This document shows positions 25,417 through 36,004 of a DNA stretch of 64,000 bases, piece after piece. Position numbers and translations under genes: made by a program. This stretch comes from Terana coerulea (taxonomy: Eukaryota; Basidiomycota; Agaricomycetes; Polyporales; Phanerochaetaceae): the NCBI GenBank assembly GCA_024811115.1, contig JAKOGH010000736.1, positions 186,001 through 250,000 of the forward strand, read 5' to 3'. Numbering within the stretch: position 1 is the first letter of the stretch; each line of letters begins with the position of its first letter. A model generated the notes under the pieces. It was given only the letters and a program-made list of their open reading frames with translations. It was not told where the DNA came from and did no database searches.

Positions 25417-27043
25417 CTCCTTTCTTCTTCTAGGTGCTCTCATACTTCCTTCCTTACCTTTTGAAACCTAGCGCTTGCGCTCGCGAGGCAACGTGTCCCG
25501 ATATGCCTTGCCTTGCGAAGTGCCACGTCTTGCTATTCCGACTGCGCGTACGCGGACAGTCCGTAAAAGCCCACGCCATCATTAGGATGGTGGCAGCATG
25601 TCATATGTACCCGGTCTCTCGATTTGTATTTACTAAGCTGTATTTAGATGTAGGATGTAAGGAGAGACTGTCTGGCCTTGAGCTGATGCAATGGTATAGG
25701 TATCGAATGTATCGTGGCGTTCTTGCGGTCGACTGACTCGAGAGAGAGAGACGGTGAGCGGCTCCGCGAGGAAGCAAACAAAACGTCCACCTCCCGGCTT
25801 GCATGTGTTCTTTATCCGACGTCTGCCGCTCCGTACATCACATTCAAGGATTGCGAGTGGTTAACGTGAACTTGTGTCGAGGTCGAGGCTCACCATGACG
25901 ATCTCCCGACTCTGCTTCTCTCTCACGCTCATTTCCCACTGATGCGTCTCGGAGACCATTTCAAGAGGACGAAGTATTTCTGCCGGTCTTGTGCTGTGTG
26001 ACGTGTGGTTGTAGCGACAACATCGCTGCCGACGCCTACTGAGCTCGGTGGTACCGGGGAGCGCAGCAAGCGCTTCTACTAGTAGCGTCGAGGCTGGCGG
26101 AGAATGAACGGACAGGTGATGGCCGGTGACCTGGTGGCGCCCGGCTTTCTCCGAGCCCCGTCAAACTCTGCAGCCACCATGCACGTTGATCCTCTGGGGG
26201 CCCAGAACCACCCACCATCATCTCCCTCATCAGCGCTGTTTCAACTCGGAGTTTGTATGGTGGCAGCACTCTTGGAGTAGACCCTGCCAACACTCGACCG
26301 CTTGGAACGTTTACATGAAGCAAGACTGAGGCTGTCAGAACCTGCCACGGTAACCGACCGACAACGCCGATGGCTACGCTGCTTGGGGGAGGATGCTAGC
26401 ACTATGATCATAGTCAATTGTGCAGCGCATCAAGTCTGGCCAACATGCTGAGCCCATATTCTCGGGGGCATGTCGCGAACATGTAGGTCGGTACGCAACG
26501 GCATGACGTGATCAAGGTAGCGGTGGTATCGCTGTCTTGCGACGTCGCGAGTGCACCGCGGAGACATACCATCTCTTGGCCTCAGGTGCGCTCGAACCTC
26601 CGCCAAGAGAGATAGGACGTTGCATGGATCGTCCCCGGCAGGCCAAGCACGCGGTGGCGTTATAAGGTACCGAGAAGGGTCCATCACGGCACCGGTTGAA
26701 GTGCAATTGCCCTCCGGATGCGATCATGGGCAGAGCACGCGGGGCTGCGATGATCACATGGGGCGAAATCCCGTTTCGTGCGGGCTCGTGATCATCACGT
26801 CTGTCAGATCGCAGGAGATCGAAGCCGCCACAGCATCGCGACACCTGCCGCAAACGTGGTCAGTTTCACACAGGCGCATGCGATTGCGTTCAGAGCTACT
26901 CTGACTATATATCTCACCCCAGCAGGGGACCCGCTGGACCTTCTCGTCTTCCCTGCTGCGACCCGTCTTCGTCGGCGAAGGCAGGTCTGTTCTTCTCCAC
27001 GCCTTCCACCGTCACTGAGCGATTGGGCGACCGCAGGGTGAAG
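25417..27043. other. Intergenic region with repeat copy C
   Basis: No gene supported. A GA microsatellite lies at about 25738-25752. Repeat copy C (GTGATGGCCG..CTGGTGGCGC) is at 26116-26155. Frames on both strands between 26.0 and 26.9 kb overlap each other and show no known domain. Confidence 0.35.
26906..26912 (+). promoter_or_regulatory. Possible TATA box of DUF6534 copy C
   Basis: TATATAT about 135 bases upstream of the ATG at 27044, similar in distance to the candidates for copies A and B. Confidence 0.4.
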
Positions 27044-29194
27044 AATGTCTGCACAAAATATGTCGGACCCCTCGGGGATGTCTCAAATGCCCCCGTTCGA
27101 CCGGAATGGCACCGTAGGCGCACTGCTCATTGGCGGTCTTATCACTGCTGTGTAAGTAAACACCGTCCGTGCAAGCGCCTTGGTTCACATACCCTACTCT
27201 CCAGGCTCTACGGCATTACTTCCCTCCAAACGGTTGTGTACTACCAGCACAGTCTCTCGGACAACCTGTACAGGAAACTCGTGGTAAGCTCCTTGCGATG
27301 CCTTCCGCGTCCGCAGTGCTCTGAATACCGTCTCGAGCGCAGGTATTCGTGCTATGGTACGGCGTTTCTTCTGTCCAAAGTTGGACTGCGACTGAACCGT
27401 CTTTATTGCGCAGGATATTGGACACTCTGGATAGCTGCATCATTGGGCATGCCATCTACTTCTATATGGTGACGAACTACGGAAATCCTGCCGCGCTCGG
27501 GGACCCCACGTGGTGAGTTGGCACACTCAGATGCGTTCGACGGGTGCTCATCCGTTGATACCAGGAGTGTCACGGTAGGCTCGATTGCTTTTTCCAAGCA
27601 ACCCTCAGCTTACGCCGCGTCCTCCTCAGCTTCATATCCTCCTTGTGGTACGTCCTACGCCGAGTTACGGGTAGCTTGGGGCCTCCTAACACTCTGATAC
27701 AAGCCTGTCACAGAGGTCATCGTCCGTGGGTACGTCTTCACGATACGGCTTCTGCAGATCTCTCGCTCATGCAAGTATGACAGCATGTTCGCCTTCCGGG
27801 TGTGGAAACGTCAGTGAAAGCCGGCTGATACGCGCTACACGCACTGAACCCACCTCGTCCTATCAGTCAGCGAAGGGAAAATACTGCCAGCCGCGTCCGT
27901 GGTGAGTAATACCTGCTTCAAGCCACGATGGTCACTCACACCACGGGCAGGCCATCATCTCGGCTCTGGATCTGAGTGAGTCGACGTATTCGAGTCGTGG
28001 TGCTGTGTGCCTCAATCTGAGCGCTGCTGTCACTTCTAGTCTTTGGCATCAGTGAGTATCTCGCTGTCTGCGTCCGCGATGACCGACTGACAACCGGGAC
28101 TTCCTAGTCGTCACAACGAAGTCGTGCGTAAACCCCTCCGGTTAGCTTCCAATATAACCGACTGTCGATCCTGCATAGGTTCAAAAACCCCACGTTTGCG
28201 GGGCTACAGAAGATTGAGGTCCGCAGTCGAAATCACTCTCGCCGACTGTCTCTCACCCGCCGTGATACTGCAGAAATTCGTCTTTGTCGAGTTTGCCACC
28301 GGCCTCACCGGAGACACTCTGATTGTCCTCTTCCTGGTTTATTACTTGCGGAAAGCGAGGACGGGATTTAGCCGGTACGGGGTCCCTCTGTACGTCTTCG
28401 TCATCACAATGTTGACTGGGTACTACCATCTTAGGACGCAGTCTATCATCAACATCCTTACGGCGTATGTGATAAATTCAGGTTCGTGCTACGCTCAAGC
28501 GCTGCTCGGTGCCAACCACCTGACAGCTCTCTTTTAGGTCTCTTAACTGTGTAAGCCATCGTCTCGGAGATATGGACTTCCGCTGACTGGCATGACCATG
28601 ACAGGATTGCCCTCGTCATAAACATCATACTTGTGCGTCGTCTGCGCTCGTTCTCCGAATTATATTTACCTGACCTTGCTGACCAGTTCACCATCAACCG
28701 GCGCAACTTTGCCTACGTGTCCGTCTACTTCCTTGTTCCCAAGCGTGAGCGTCCACGGCACCCGCGGTAACACATCCACATGCTAACAATTCACCCAGTC
28801 TACACGAACGCATACCTCGCCATGTACGTCGAACAGGCCTCTCGACCTCGTTTCCACCCTACTCACGAATAACATCTTACTTTCTGCAGGCTCAACGCAC
28901 GAGAAAGCATCCTCGAGCGGAACGAGAAGGTCTCACGGGCGTCCATCCCGCTGTCCAGGTTCTCAGAGACCAGCGCGCACTCGCAGGAGCCCTCCTCGCG
29001 GCCCATGAGCCAGCCACTGTCGCATTTCAGCCGGTCGACGGGCAAGGTGCGCTGAGCGCTCCATGCCCGCTGATTGCCTTGCTGACCTAGTTGTGCAGGA
29101 GAGTTACCGCCATACTCTCAACGTGAGAGTCGACACCGACGTGGACACGGAGGAGTCTACTTATCCCACATCGCACAAGCAATACGCAGTTTAG
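27044..29194 (+). CDS. DUF6534 multi-pass membrane protein, copy C
   Basis: Starts MSAQNMSDPSGMSQMPP, then TVGALLIGGLITAV, LYGITSLQTVVYYQHSLSD and a LDTLDSCIIGHAIYFYMVTNY-type helix (about 27418-27480). The DUF6534 core has FVEFATGLTGDTLIVLFLVYYL (about 28285-28350), SIINILTAYVINSG, helices around 28600-28740 (FTINRRNFAYVSVYFLVPK) and TNAYLAM. The tail has SIPLSRFSETSAH, VRVDTDVDTEES and ends SHKQYAV before TAG at 29192-29194. Same exon order and spacing as copy B, so the two arose by tandem duplication, but coding identity is only moderate by eye. Confidence 0.78.
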
Positions 29195-29459
29195 GGGCAC
29201 GATGGTTTGATACAACATGGACAGACTTCTCTCATAGCGATGCGGACACCCTAACTTATTAGGTTCACGAACGTAACGGCTGTACACACGGCGCCCTCTA
29301 CTTCTGTACATTAGTGGCTTTGGTCTAATCGCAGTGCACACCAGTGGTACCAGGACGTATCGCCATTTGAAATGACAGAGAGTATCATTGGATGTGGCAG
29401 GTCCGGACAGAGAAGCAGATGTTGATGGCGGCTAAAACGCGTTAGGCAGTGGGCAGCCG

Positions 29460-31441
29460 TCATACGTACTCTTCCTTGCTGACGTCCGCAGCTCGTTCCG
29501 CGAAGCCATAGACGACAGTCTGTCCGTGGCAGTTCAACGGCGAAGTCGGCCGGAAGGATTCTACTTACAGCAATGTCAGAACCTCAGACCGACTTGCCAG
29601 GGCATAAGGAGAACTTACGAATACAGATACGTCCAAAACACGCAATCCGGATACACCATTCACCCGCAGGCGTAAGCCGACTCACGCCCTGCACCAGCTG
29701 ACGGAGCGCGCCGCAGACATCGCGCATGTTCCTGACAGATGGCGACTGACTGTACCTGCATTCTTGGCGACTGGATCGGTCTCGGGGTCGCGCTCCGCGT
29801 CGGTCGTGCCAGCCGCGCACAGGCGCAGTCCCCTCCCCGCCCTGCGCACATACATCCCTTGGATGTGGCCGCTTGCGGGAACTGGCGAGGGACTGTGCGG
29901 CGCGCTGCAGTGGGTGGGCTTCGAAGGTGTCCTCAGCAGGTCGGGGTCAATGAGCAGACTCTGGAGGGCATGCTGCCTAGTAGACGGAGCGTGCATCAGT
30001 CAAATGGAGCCATGTACTGCCGCGAAAGTGTTCTAAAGACGAAGCGGAGTAAGCGAGGCAATGTCATGACCCTCGCGGCGCGTTCCATCCGGGCACGGAG
30101 TTGAAGGAAATTTGGGAACAGGAGCACGTCTCCAGGGATGCTGCACTAGCTCTGGGTGCTCCTCGCGCAGTTGGCGAGCAAGCTTGGGGTCTAGAATACT
30201 ACGTTCCGAGCAGAATTGACCTCAACACGCCGGTAAAGGAAGGGTAATCTTCGTTACCCCGACCAACATCGGGATGGTCTGCCATAGCTTTGGAGTGAAA
30301 GATGTCTCGTGAGCCAAATTGGCAGAGAATTGCACAATATGGGGGAGCCGGCGATACCGGCTGCCACTAGTGTGACTTGCTTGTTGACAGTTATGGATAA
30401 CCTCGGACCTGTTATTCAACAGATAATGAAACAGAGTTCATGCCATAACGTGATATTTGGAAACTCACTAACGATACTTTGCGCCACCTCCACACTAGGG
30501 AACTGAGGCGCGTGCGGCCCTGAAGACGCTGGGTCAAGGTCTGTAGTCGGGTGACCCGAGTCTTGACCCAATGTATCCGAGATTACTTGGTGCGCAGCGT
30601 CCGTGGTATGAATGGGCAGTAGGGGTGGTTGTGATCGTCGTAATCTATTGGTTGCGCCACCCCCATAAGCCCCCATTCCGAGTCAACACTCACAGAACGC
30701 ACTCACGTCACTTGGGCCACGACAGCACGCTTCGCCAGAAGAGCCGGCACCAGAGAGCTGGAGGATCTGTGGCGAGCCAGCAACACGGCTATGAGCATGA
30801 CCTCTCTGCAGAGAGCCACTGTGATGTCTTTTGGGTCTGCATTGTCGTTCTGAGTAGAAGGAATACAGAGATAGCTGATGCTTCTCGCCATCACGGCCTT
30901 GCGCCATCCACTGTCCGGATGGGGCCGATGTGGGGCGCTCGCGCACAGATGGAGCTACTCCCGCCCAGCACCTTGCCCCCGGAGAGAGGCATAAATCGAG
31001 CTGCCAGGCCACTTGTGCGGTAGTGGTGAAGTTCGAGTCCACATGAGAACTTCCCTGGCAGGGATCTTTCTAGGAATGGTGCGTTAGCATCGACGTTCCC
31101 TTCGTCGCTGGAGTCGGGGGCTTGTGGTGAGCTTCAACGTCTTGACGCGTAGCTCCCGGTATGCCTACGATCCGCCAGCCTCAACGACGAGTATCCTGAT
31201 TCGTGAGTCGTCGCTCGGTCTGGCTGCCATTACACTGTCGCCAAGGCCATCTACAACAGTATGACGTCAGCCCCGGTTGTACTGAGCCAAAGTTTTGTAG
31301 CGTACCTCCCACAACCACGAAGTCATATTCGCTTCTAGGATCTGACTGAAAGACCAAAAGAGGAGCTGCGGCAAAAATGCCGTGTACAGTTGTGAATATA
31401 AACACTGTATACGACGACAGCAGCGTTGTCGACATGGCCAT
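29460..31441 (-). pseudogene. Decayed GMC oxidoreductase (aryl-alcohol oxidase-like)
   Basis: Remnant of a secreted FAD-dependent oxidoreductase of the glucose-methanol-choline family. Intact pieces in order: signal-peptide-like MAMSTTLLSSYTVFIFTTVHG at 31441 downward; EYDFVVVGG, then after an intron a degenerate dinucleotide-fold segment ending IRILVVEAGGS; after a second intron DEGNVDANAPFLERSLPGKF; NFTTTAQ; GGKVLGGSSSI (about 30965-30995); GSPQILQLSG (about 30750); HLSGTCAM (about 29720); GLRLRVNGVSGLRVLDVSVF; and VVYGFAERAAD with a stop at 29460-29462. The segments lie in different frames, in-frame stops occur, and roughly 100 residues after the GSSS block are missing. Length is about 2 kb, shorter than a full intron-containing gene. 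Not functional as it stands. Confidence 0.8.
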
Positions 31442-31538
31442 GTGCGCAAGGATCCATATCTTTACATCTCGTCAGGTGGACGATCAAGTTTATGGGAGAC
31501 TCCAGCTCCAGAATTCGGACTCACCAACCGAGTATACC

Positions 31539-32245
31539 CTCGATTGTTCGAGCCCGATTGGCGCCCTGGTGCTATCGTGACAAGTACCGCCCTATTCAGG
31601 TAAGGCGGGAGACGGCGCATCATGCTCTCAGCAGCCCCTAGCATAAGGGTTAGCTCTTCGGCGTCCCTCCGGCAGCCAGCCGCTCGGAGCTAGACGCGCC
31701 AGTCCGCGGAAGGAGCATTGGGCGCTAAAATTTAAAATACTCAGTTCATATATTTTCGAGAAAAGGATAGCAATGGTTGGTAAATAGATAATACATGCAT
31801 GTCTGTAAGAACGCAGGAAGTCATAAGAATTTCGATGATGCTCCACTTGATTGATATTGGGTTCAAATGCAGGGTTTGTACTCACTGGAAGGTGGCAGCA
31901 GATAAAGGCATGCAGAGGCACTTACACAGGTTTTCTTTCCTTATGTTTCTCTACATATGTGGCTGCAAAGGAGTAGATCTAGTGCGCGATACATATGAGC
32001 ATGTTATTTGATTTTTTAACTTGCTATACAGGCTTCTACTTCAATACGGTTAACTTGCAGGGAGCCCGACAGGCAGCTGCAAAAGGCAATGTCGGGGCGC
32101 CATCAAACTCAACGCTGATGGATCAGAGGCGGAATGCGAAAACAAACTCTCTGCCGTCCGTTGCCGTGCCCAGCATGAAGGCTTGACGACGCGGCGGCAT
32201 CGTCACATCTGTCAAATGCGCGCCAATCGGGCTCGAACAATCGAG
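31539..32245. repeat. 26-base inverted repeat pair, possible small DNA element
   Basis: The 26 bases at 31539-31564 (core GATTGTTCGAGCCCGATTGG) are exactly inverted at 32220-32245. The ends enclose about 655 bases with no gene. The sequence CTCACCAACC occurs directly on both outer sides (31520-31529 and 32255-32264), nine bases from each arm. This could be a non-autonomous transposon end pair or a chance duplication; no transposase is visible. Confidence 0.5.
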
Positions 32246-33197
32246 CGGTCACTCCTCACCAACCTTCGGCAGTATTCACACGTGTTCTAGGTTGCCGCAC
32301 GCAAATCCAGATCGACCCAGACGTTCGTGACATGGCTCCGCAAGGCGAGGACAGGCTAGTAGGGGAAGATGGTCGACATAGAGTTTACGCTTTCTTCAGC
32401 TCTATTCTCCTAGTGATCTCCATTCTTCAGACGTAGCCCTTGCAAAGCATGACCCGCGTGCTGGAACACTACACCACTCGTCCCGGCCAGCCCGTACGCC
32501 TTCCCAAAAGAGGATATGTTTGATGCGCAAATCCAGGCCGACGGCAGAAAGTCTGCCAGCATCCGCCACGGCCATGTTCCCGAGTCGTTTTAAGGGGCAT
32601 AATGCTGCTTTATAAGGCAACATGCCCGCGCACATCGTGGTGGAAGTTGAAGCGTTGTTGCAGTTCGACTTTGTGGCGTCGGGCGCCGGACGTCAAAGCG
32701 GATCACGCCGTTTGATGCAATCAATTGGCTTCAGGGCTGCTTAATTGCTCTCCGACATTCTGCAAGGCTTTGTGGAAGGCCTAGGAACGGTCTCCTCTGC
32801 TACAAGGCCAATGTCCCTTGTCTTAATTAATTCAATTAAAAGAAGGCAAGGATAATGGCGGCGGGGCGACAATCCTCTCACGACCCGTCTTAGGGAAGCG
32901 TTGTCGGCGAGAAGAACGATCGAATATCCGGTAGCACCGCCTCCATCTCGGCCCCGCTGGTGCCGTTGTCTGGCATTTGGTTGCTGTTGTTACGCACATG
33001 GCAACCTGGACAACGCCAGGCAAGGCGACGCCGGTCGCGTGGGCACTCGCCCGTCCCTGGTGGGAAACCTGCCGCCGCTCGGCGAGTAACACCGCCATTA
33101 TAACCGTTGCGTCCGCCGTTGTGCCACCGTATTGCGCTTGCCCCGTCCCTTTTGCTACGCACAACCTTCCCTGACACCTCAGACGACATTGCAGGCC
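32246..33197. other. Intergenic region upstream of a conserved gene
   Basis: No gene supported. A minus frame at 32402-32635 is unrecognised. An AT-rich stretch with TTAATTAATT lies at 32824-32833. The GC-rich 100 bases before 33198 are probably the promoter and leader of the next gene. Confidence 0.35.
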
Positions 33198-34159
33198 ATG
33201 ACGTCGCTTGACTACTCTTCGTACGCTGGCCCCTCCTCACCCGGGCCCCTGCAGACCTCGAACATCCTCAACACGAAACAGCGCCGCCGCCTCGTCAGCT
33301 CGACCCGGAAGCTGGGCAGCCTCCTCGGCGCGACCCCGCAGGTCGTCGAAGACGAGGAGCTCTACCACCCCATTCCACTCTCTCTTGTGTCCAGCGGCTC
33401 CTCGTCGGCCTCGAGCAGCAGACCGTCCACAGCCGAGCCTGTTAAAATTACGAGACGCCATGCGTCATTATCCGTGGCCGCACACCCTACGCGGCGGCCA
33501 GAGGCTATATACGGCTCTGCGGAGAACACGAGCTCCAAGGCCGCGCTCCTCCCACCCACCCGCTCCAGCTCCCTCACCGCGAGCCCCATCGCTCCCACGA
33601 GGAGACCCTCGATGAAGTTCAGATCAAAGTCGAAGCCGTCGAACGAGCTGCCCCGCCCACTCATCGTCCGCCTGACTGCACCGCCCGCGCCGCTCAACCT
33701 GCAGCCACCGCGGTCGCCCGCCCCGCCGCTGAGCAGCGCGCTGCTGACCCCGGCACCCCGCGCACACCCAGCTCGCCGACACCCGTCGGCACGCCCGTGC
33801 TCACGCCGACGACGCCCGTCTTCCCCTCCGTGGCGGAGACGCGGCGGCGGCGGATGGCGAAGCTGACGCGCACGCTGGGCGAGCTCATCCCGCCGCACCT
33901 CGTCTTCGGCGCGCGGAAGCCGCCCGGCGCGCCGGCGCAGGCGCGGGATTCGGAGGAGGAGAGCGATGCGACGCCGCCGCCGCCGCTGCGGACGCGGGCG
34001 CGGCGGAGCATGTCGGTGGACTTCAGTGCGCAGGAGTGCGAGCCGTTCGCGCGGTCGTCGAAGGTGTGGGTGACGGGCAACCAGACATGGAGGGGCGAGT
34101 GGAATAGGAAGGACATCACGGAGGTGCAATCGAAGCTGCGTTCCCTGAGGGCACGGTGA
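33198..34159 (+). CDS. Conserved basidiomycete protein of unknown function
   Basis: Protein of about 297 residues rich in Ser, Pro and Arg and apparently disordered. It starts MTSLDYSSYAGPSSPGPLQ, followed by NTKQRRRLVSSTRKLGSLLG. After an intron at about 33666-33733 (GTCCGC...GCTGAG, 68 bases) the frame continues with TPGTPRTPSSPTPVGTPVL and a basic helix RRRRMAKLTRTLGELIPPHL. The C-terminus, WRGEWNRKDITEVQSKLRSL, is the best-conserved piece in relatives I recall from other mushrooms. No enzyme motif. The alternative to the intron is a frameshift, but the intron restores frame with proper ends. Confidence 0.72.
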
Positions 34160-34578
34160 CGTGGTACCAGTCCTCAAACTTGTGTTTGCTTGTTCACTGA
34201 ACCTTTGTTGACCTATCGTTGTTTTCATATTGACCCGTTTAAGGCCGGCAGAGCCAGCACTGTGCCGATGTTGTCTTCTATAGCTGTAAACTTACGTTCA
34301 TAACCTACTGTAATATTCACTAGTAGTACCATGTTATATTGTACTGTCGCTTGTCGAAGTGGTTTCGCCGGAGCATCATCCTTGAATGTCAATCGTGACC
34401 ATAGAAGCCTAAATGACAGCCAGAACAGCAACTCAGTCGAACAGTTCATGAAGTCCTGGCAACACAACTTCTAAATGTTTCTACAGCAGATAGATCCTGA
34501 CAGAGTGTTATGATCATTGTCGTGCGACATAGACCTGTTGCCTTGGACAACTGACTGCCCCTGTCACGTCTTCCGCTG
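34160..34578. other. Convergent 3' region
   Basis: 419 bases between the tail-to-tail unknown-function gene and the thioesterase gene. No gene seen; AT-richer than the flanking exons, as expected of 3' UTRs. Confidence 0.4.
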
Positions 34579-35665
34579 CTATGATGCCTTCGGAGGAGGT
34601 GTCGCGGGCGACGGGGCAAGCGACCCTTCTGCGGGAGGTTCGCTCGGATCTGGTGGGTAACCCATTCGCTCGTGGAGCTTCTTTGCATTCAGTAGCTTGG
34701 CGTATTTTGGTTGGATGAACACCGCACTGTCAAGCTCTGGTCAGCGACCGCGTTAGAGGAGAGCAGGTGTGTAGCTGACCTTGCTTCCACCAGCACCGTT
34801 CCATCGAGGTCCTCAACAACGCCCGACACCTTGACTTTGCGCCCGGCCTTTTCGTCTACTTTTGTCTTGAGGACGATGAACTACGTCCGAAGGCGACAGT
34901 AAGCAACAGGTCTCGTGGCGATACGGCGACGGGCACACACCTGATCTGCTCGTGTCGGCGCACGGTAGTTCAAGGTCAAATTCGCAGTCACGCCAATCTT
35001 GTCTGGCAAGTTCAGCAGCGACTGGATGACGCCGCGCGGATCAGCTAACCATCCAAGGAGACAAGCTACAGCACGCACTATACGCCCCAAGCCCTCATCC
35101 AACAGCGTCGCCAGGAGCCCTCCGTGCACGATCCCTTCATGCCCACACAGACCCGTGCCGACATGCATGACGATCACCGCCTCGCTCTCGTCCTTCCGCG
35201 CCCGCACGAGGGGCGGCAGCGTAAGCTTGCCCGGCCCGCGCAACGCACCGGCGGTCAGGCTGTTCGCGAGCTGCGCCCCTCGGCACCGCCATGTACGGCC
35301 GCGTCTCGTACCACTCGCTCGCGTCCGGGCGCGCGCTGCTGGGCGAGGAACGGGAGCGTCTGCAGCCGGCCCTCGAGCGCGGCGGTGTACGCGATGGCGG
35401 ACGGGTGGTCTGGGTCCGGCGGCGGCGGCGCGATGCGGGGCGTGATGTACGTGGCGAACTCGGGCGGGTACAGCGAGCCTGCGGCGTACGCTATGCCTGC
35501 GATGGACGCTGCCGCCGACGCCGTCCGCAGAGCTTTGGACCAGGTGGAGGAGCCGGGCTTTGTGGGTGCCTCTGCGGAGGACGTTGAGGCAAACCGTCGT
35601 GGTGCTTGTCGTGAAAGCCCTTGAGCATGGCTTGCCGTATGTCGTCGTAAGTTGTTAGCTAGCAT
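34579..35665 (-). CDS. Mitochondrial hotdog-fold thioesterase (THEM4/PaaI-like)
   Basis: Probable acyl-CoA thioesterase. The start MLANNLRRHTASHAQGLSRQ is a basic, amphipathic mitochondrial presequence ending RRFASTSS, followed by one hydrophobic helix (ASIAGIAYAAGSLYPP). The hotdog domain has the motif HEGIVHGGLLATLLDEGLGR (about 35130-35090), with the His-Gly-Gly turn typical of the family, then IGVTANLTLNYRAPT and, after an intron, FIVLKTKVDEKAGRKVKVSG. The tail ends TPPPKAS. Around 35250-35330 two surplus bases break the frame between LPFLAQQRA and the conserved EWYETRPYM, and again before LANSLTAGALRGPG. A 44-base GT-AG 'intron' could mask both but would delete the conserved block. The gene is divergent from the JmjC gene. 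Confidence 0.78.
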
Positions 35666-36004
35666 GCTGCCCAGCGAGCGGTCTGGGTGTGTGGGAGGAG
35701 CTTTGGGAAGATGAACGGTGAAGACACGCCATTTTGCATCTCCGGGGGTGGGACTGTTGGGGTGCCGCCGCGGTGGGCTGGGGTGTCGGTGATAAGATAA
35801 TCGCGTGGCGCTGTTTGCGCCTATTAGCATCCAAAGCTTCTGCCTGCCGAAAAGGTCGCGAGCTCTTGACCTTAACCATTATGTGGTGCTCGCTGCCAAG
35901 TCGCATTTCACAATATCCTTCGCCTCGAATGTGCGTGCCGTGGCCACACTTTACTTTACTTGATTGCTGATTCTCGCCCACAGATACCTTACCTCACGAA
36001 AGTC
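35666..36004. other. Divergent promoter region
   Basis: 339 bases between the starts of the thioesterase and JmjC genes. No TATA box is clear; no gene seen. It probably holds both promoters. Confidence 0.4.

Noticed and set aside
25738..25752. GAGAGA tract as a possible regulatory element
   Set aside because: A short simple repeat with no positional relation to a gene start.
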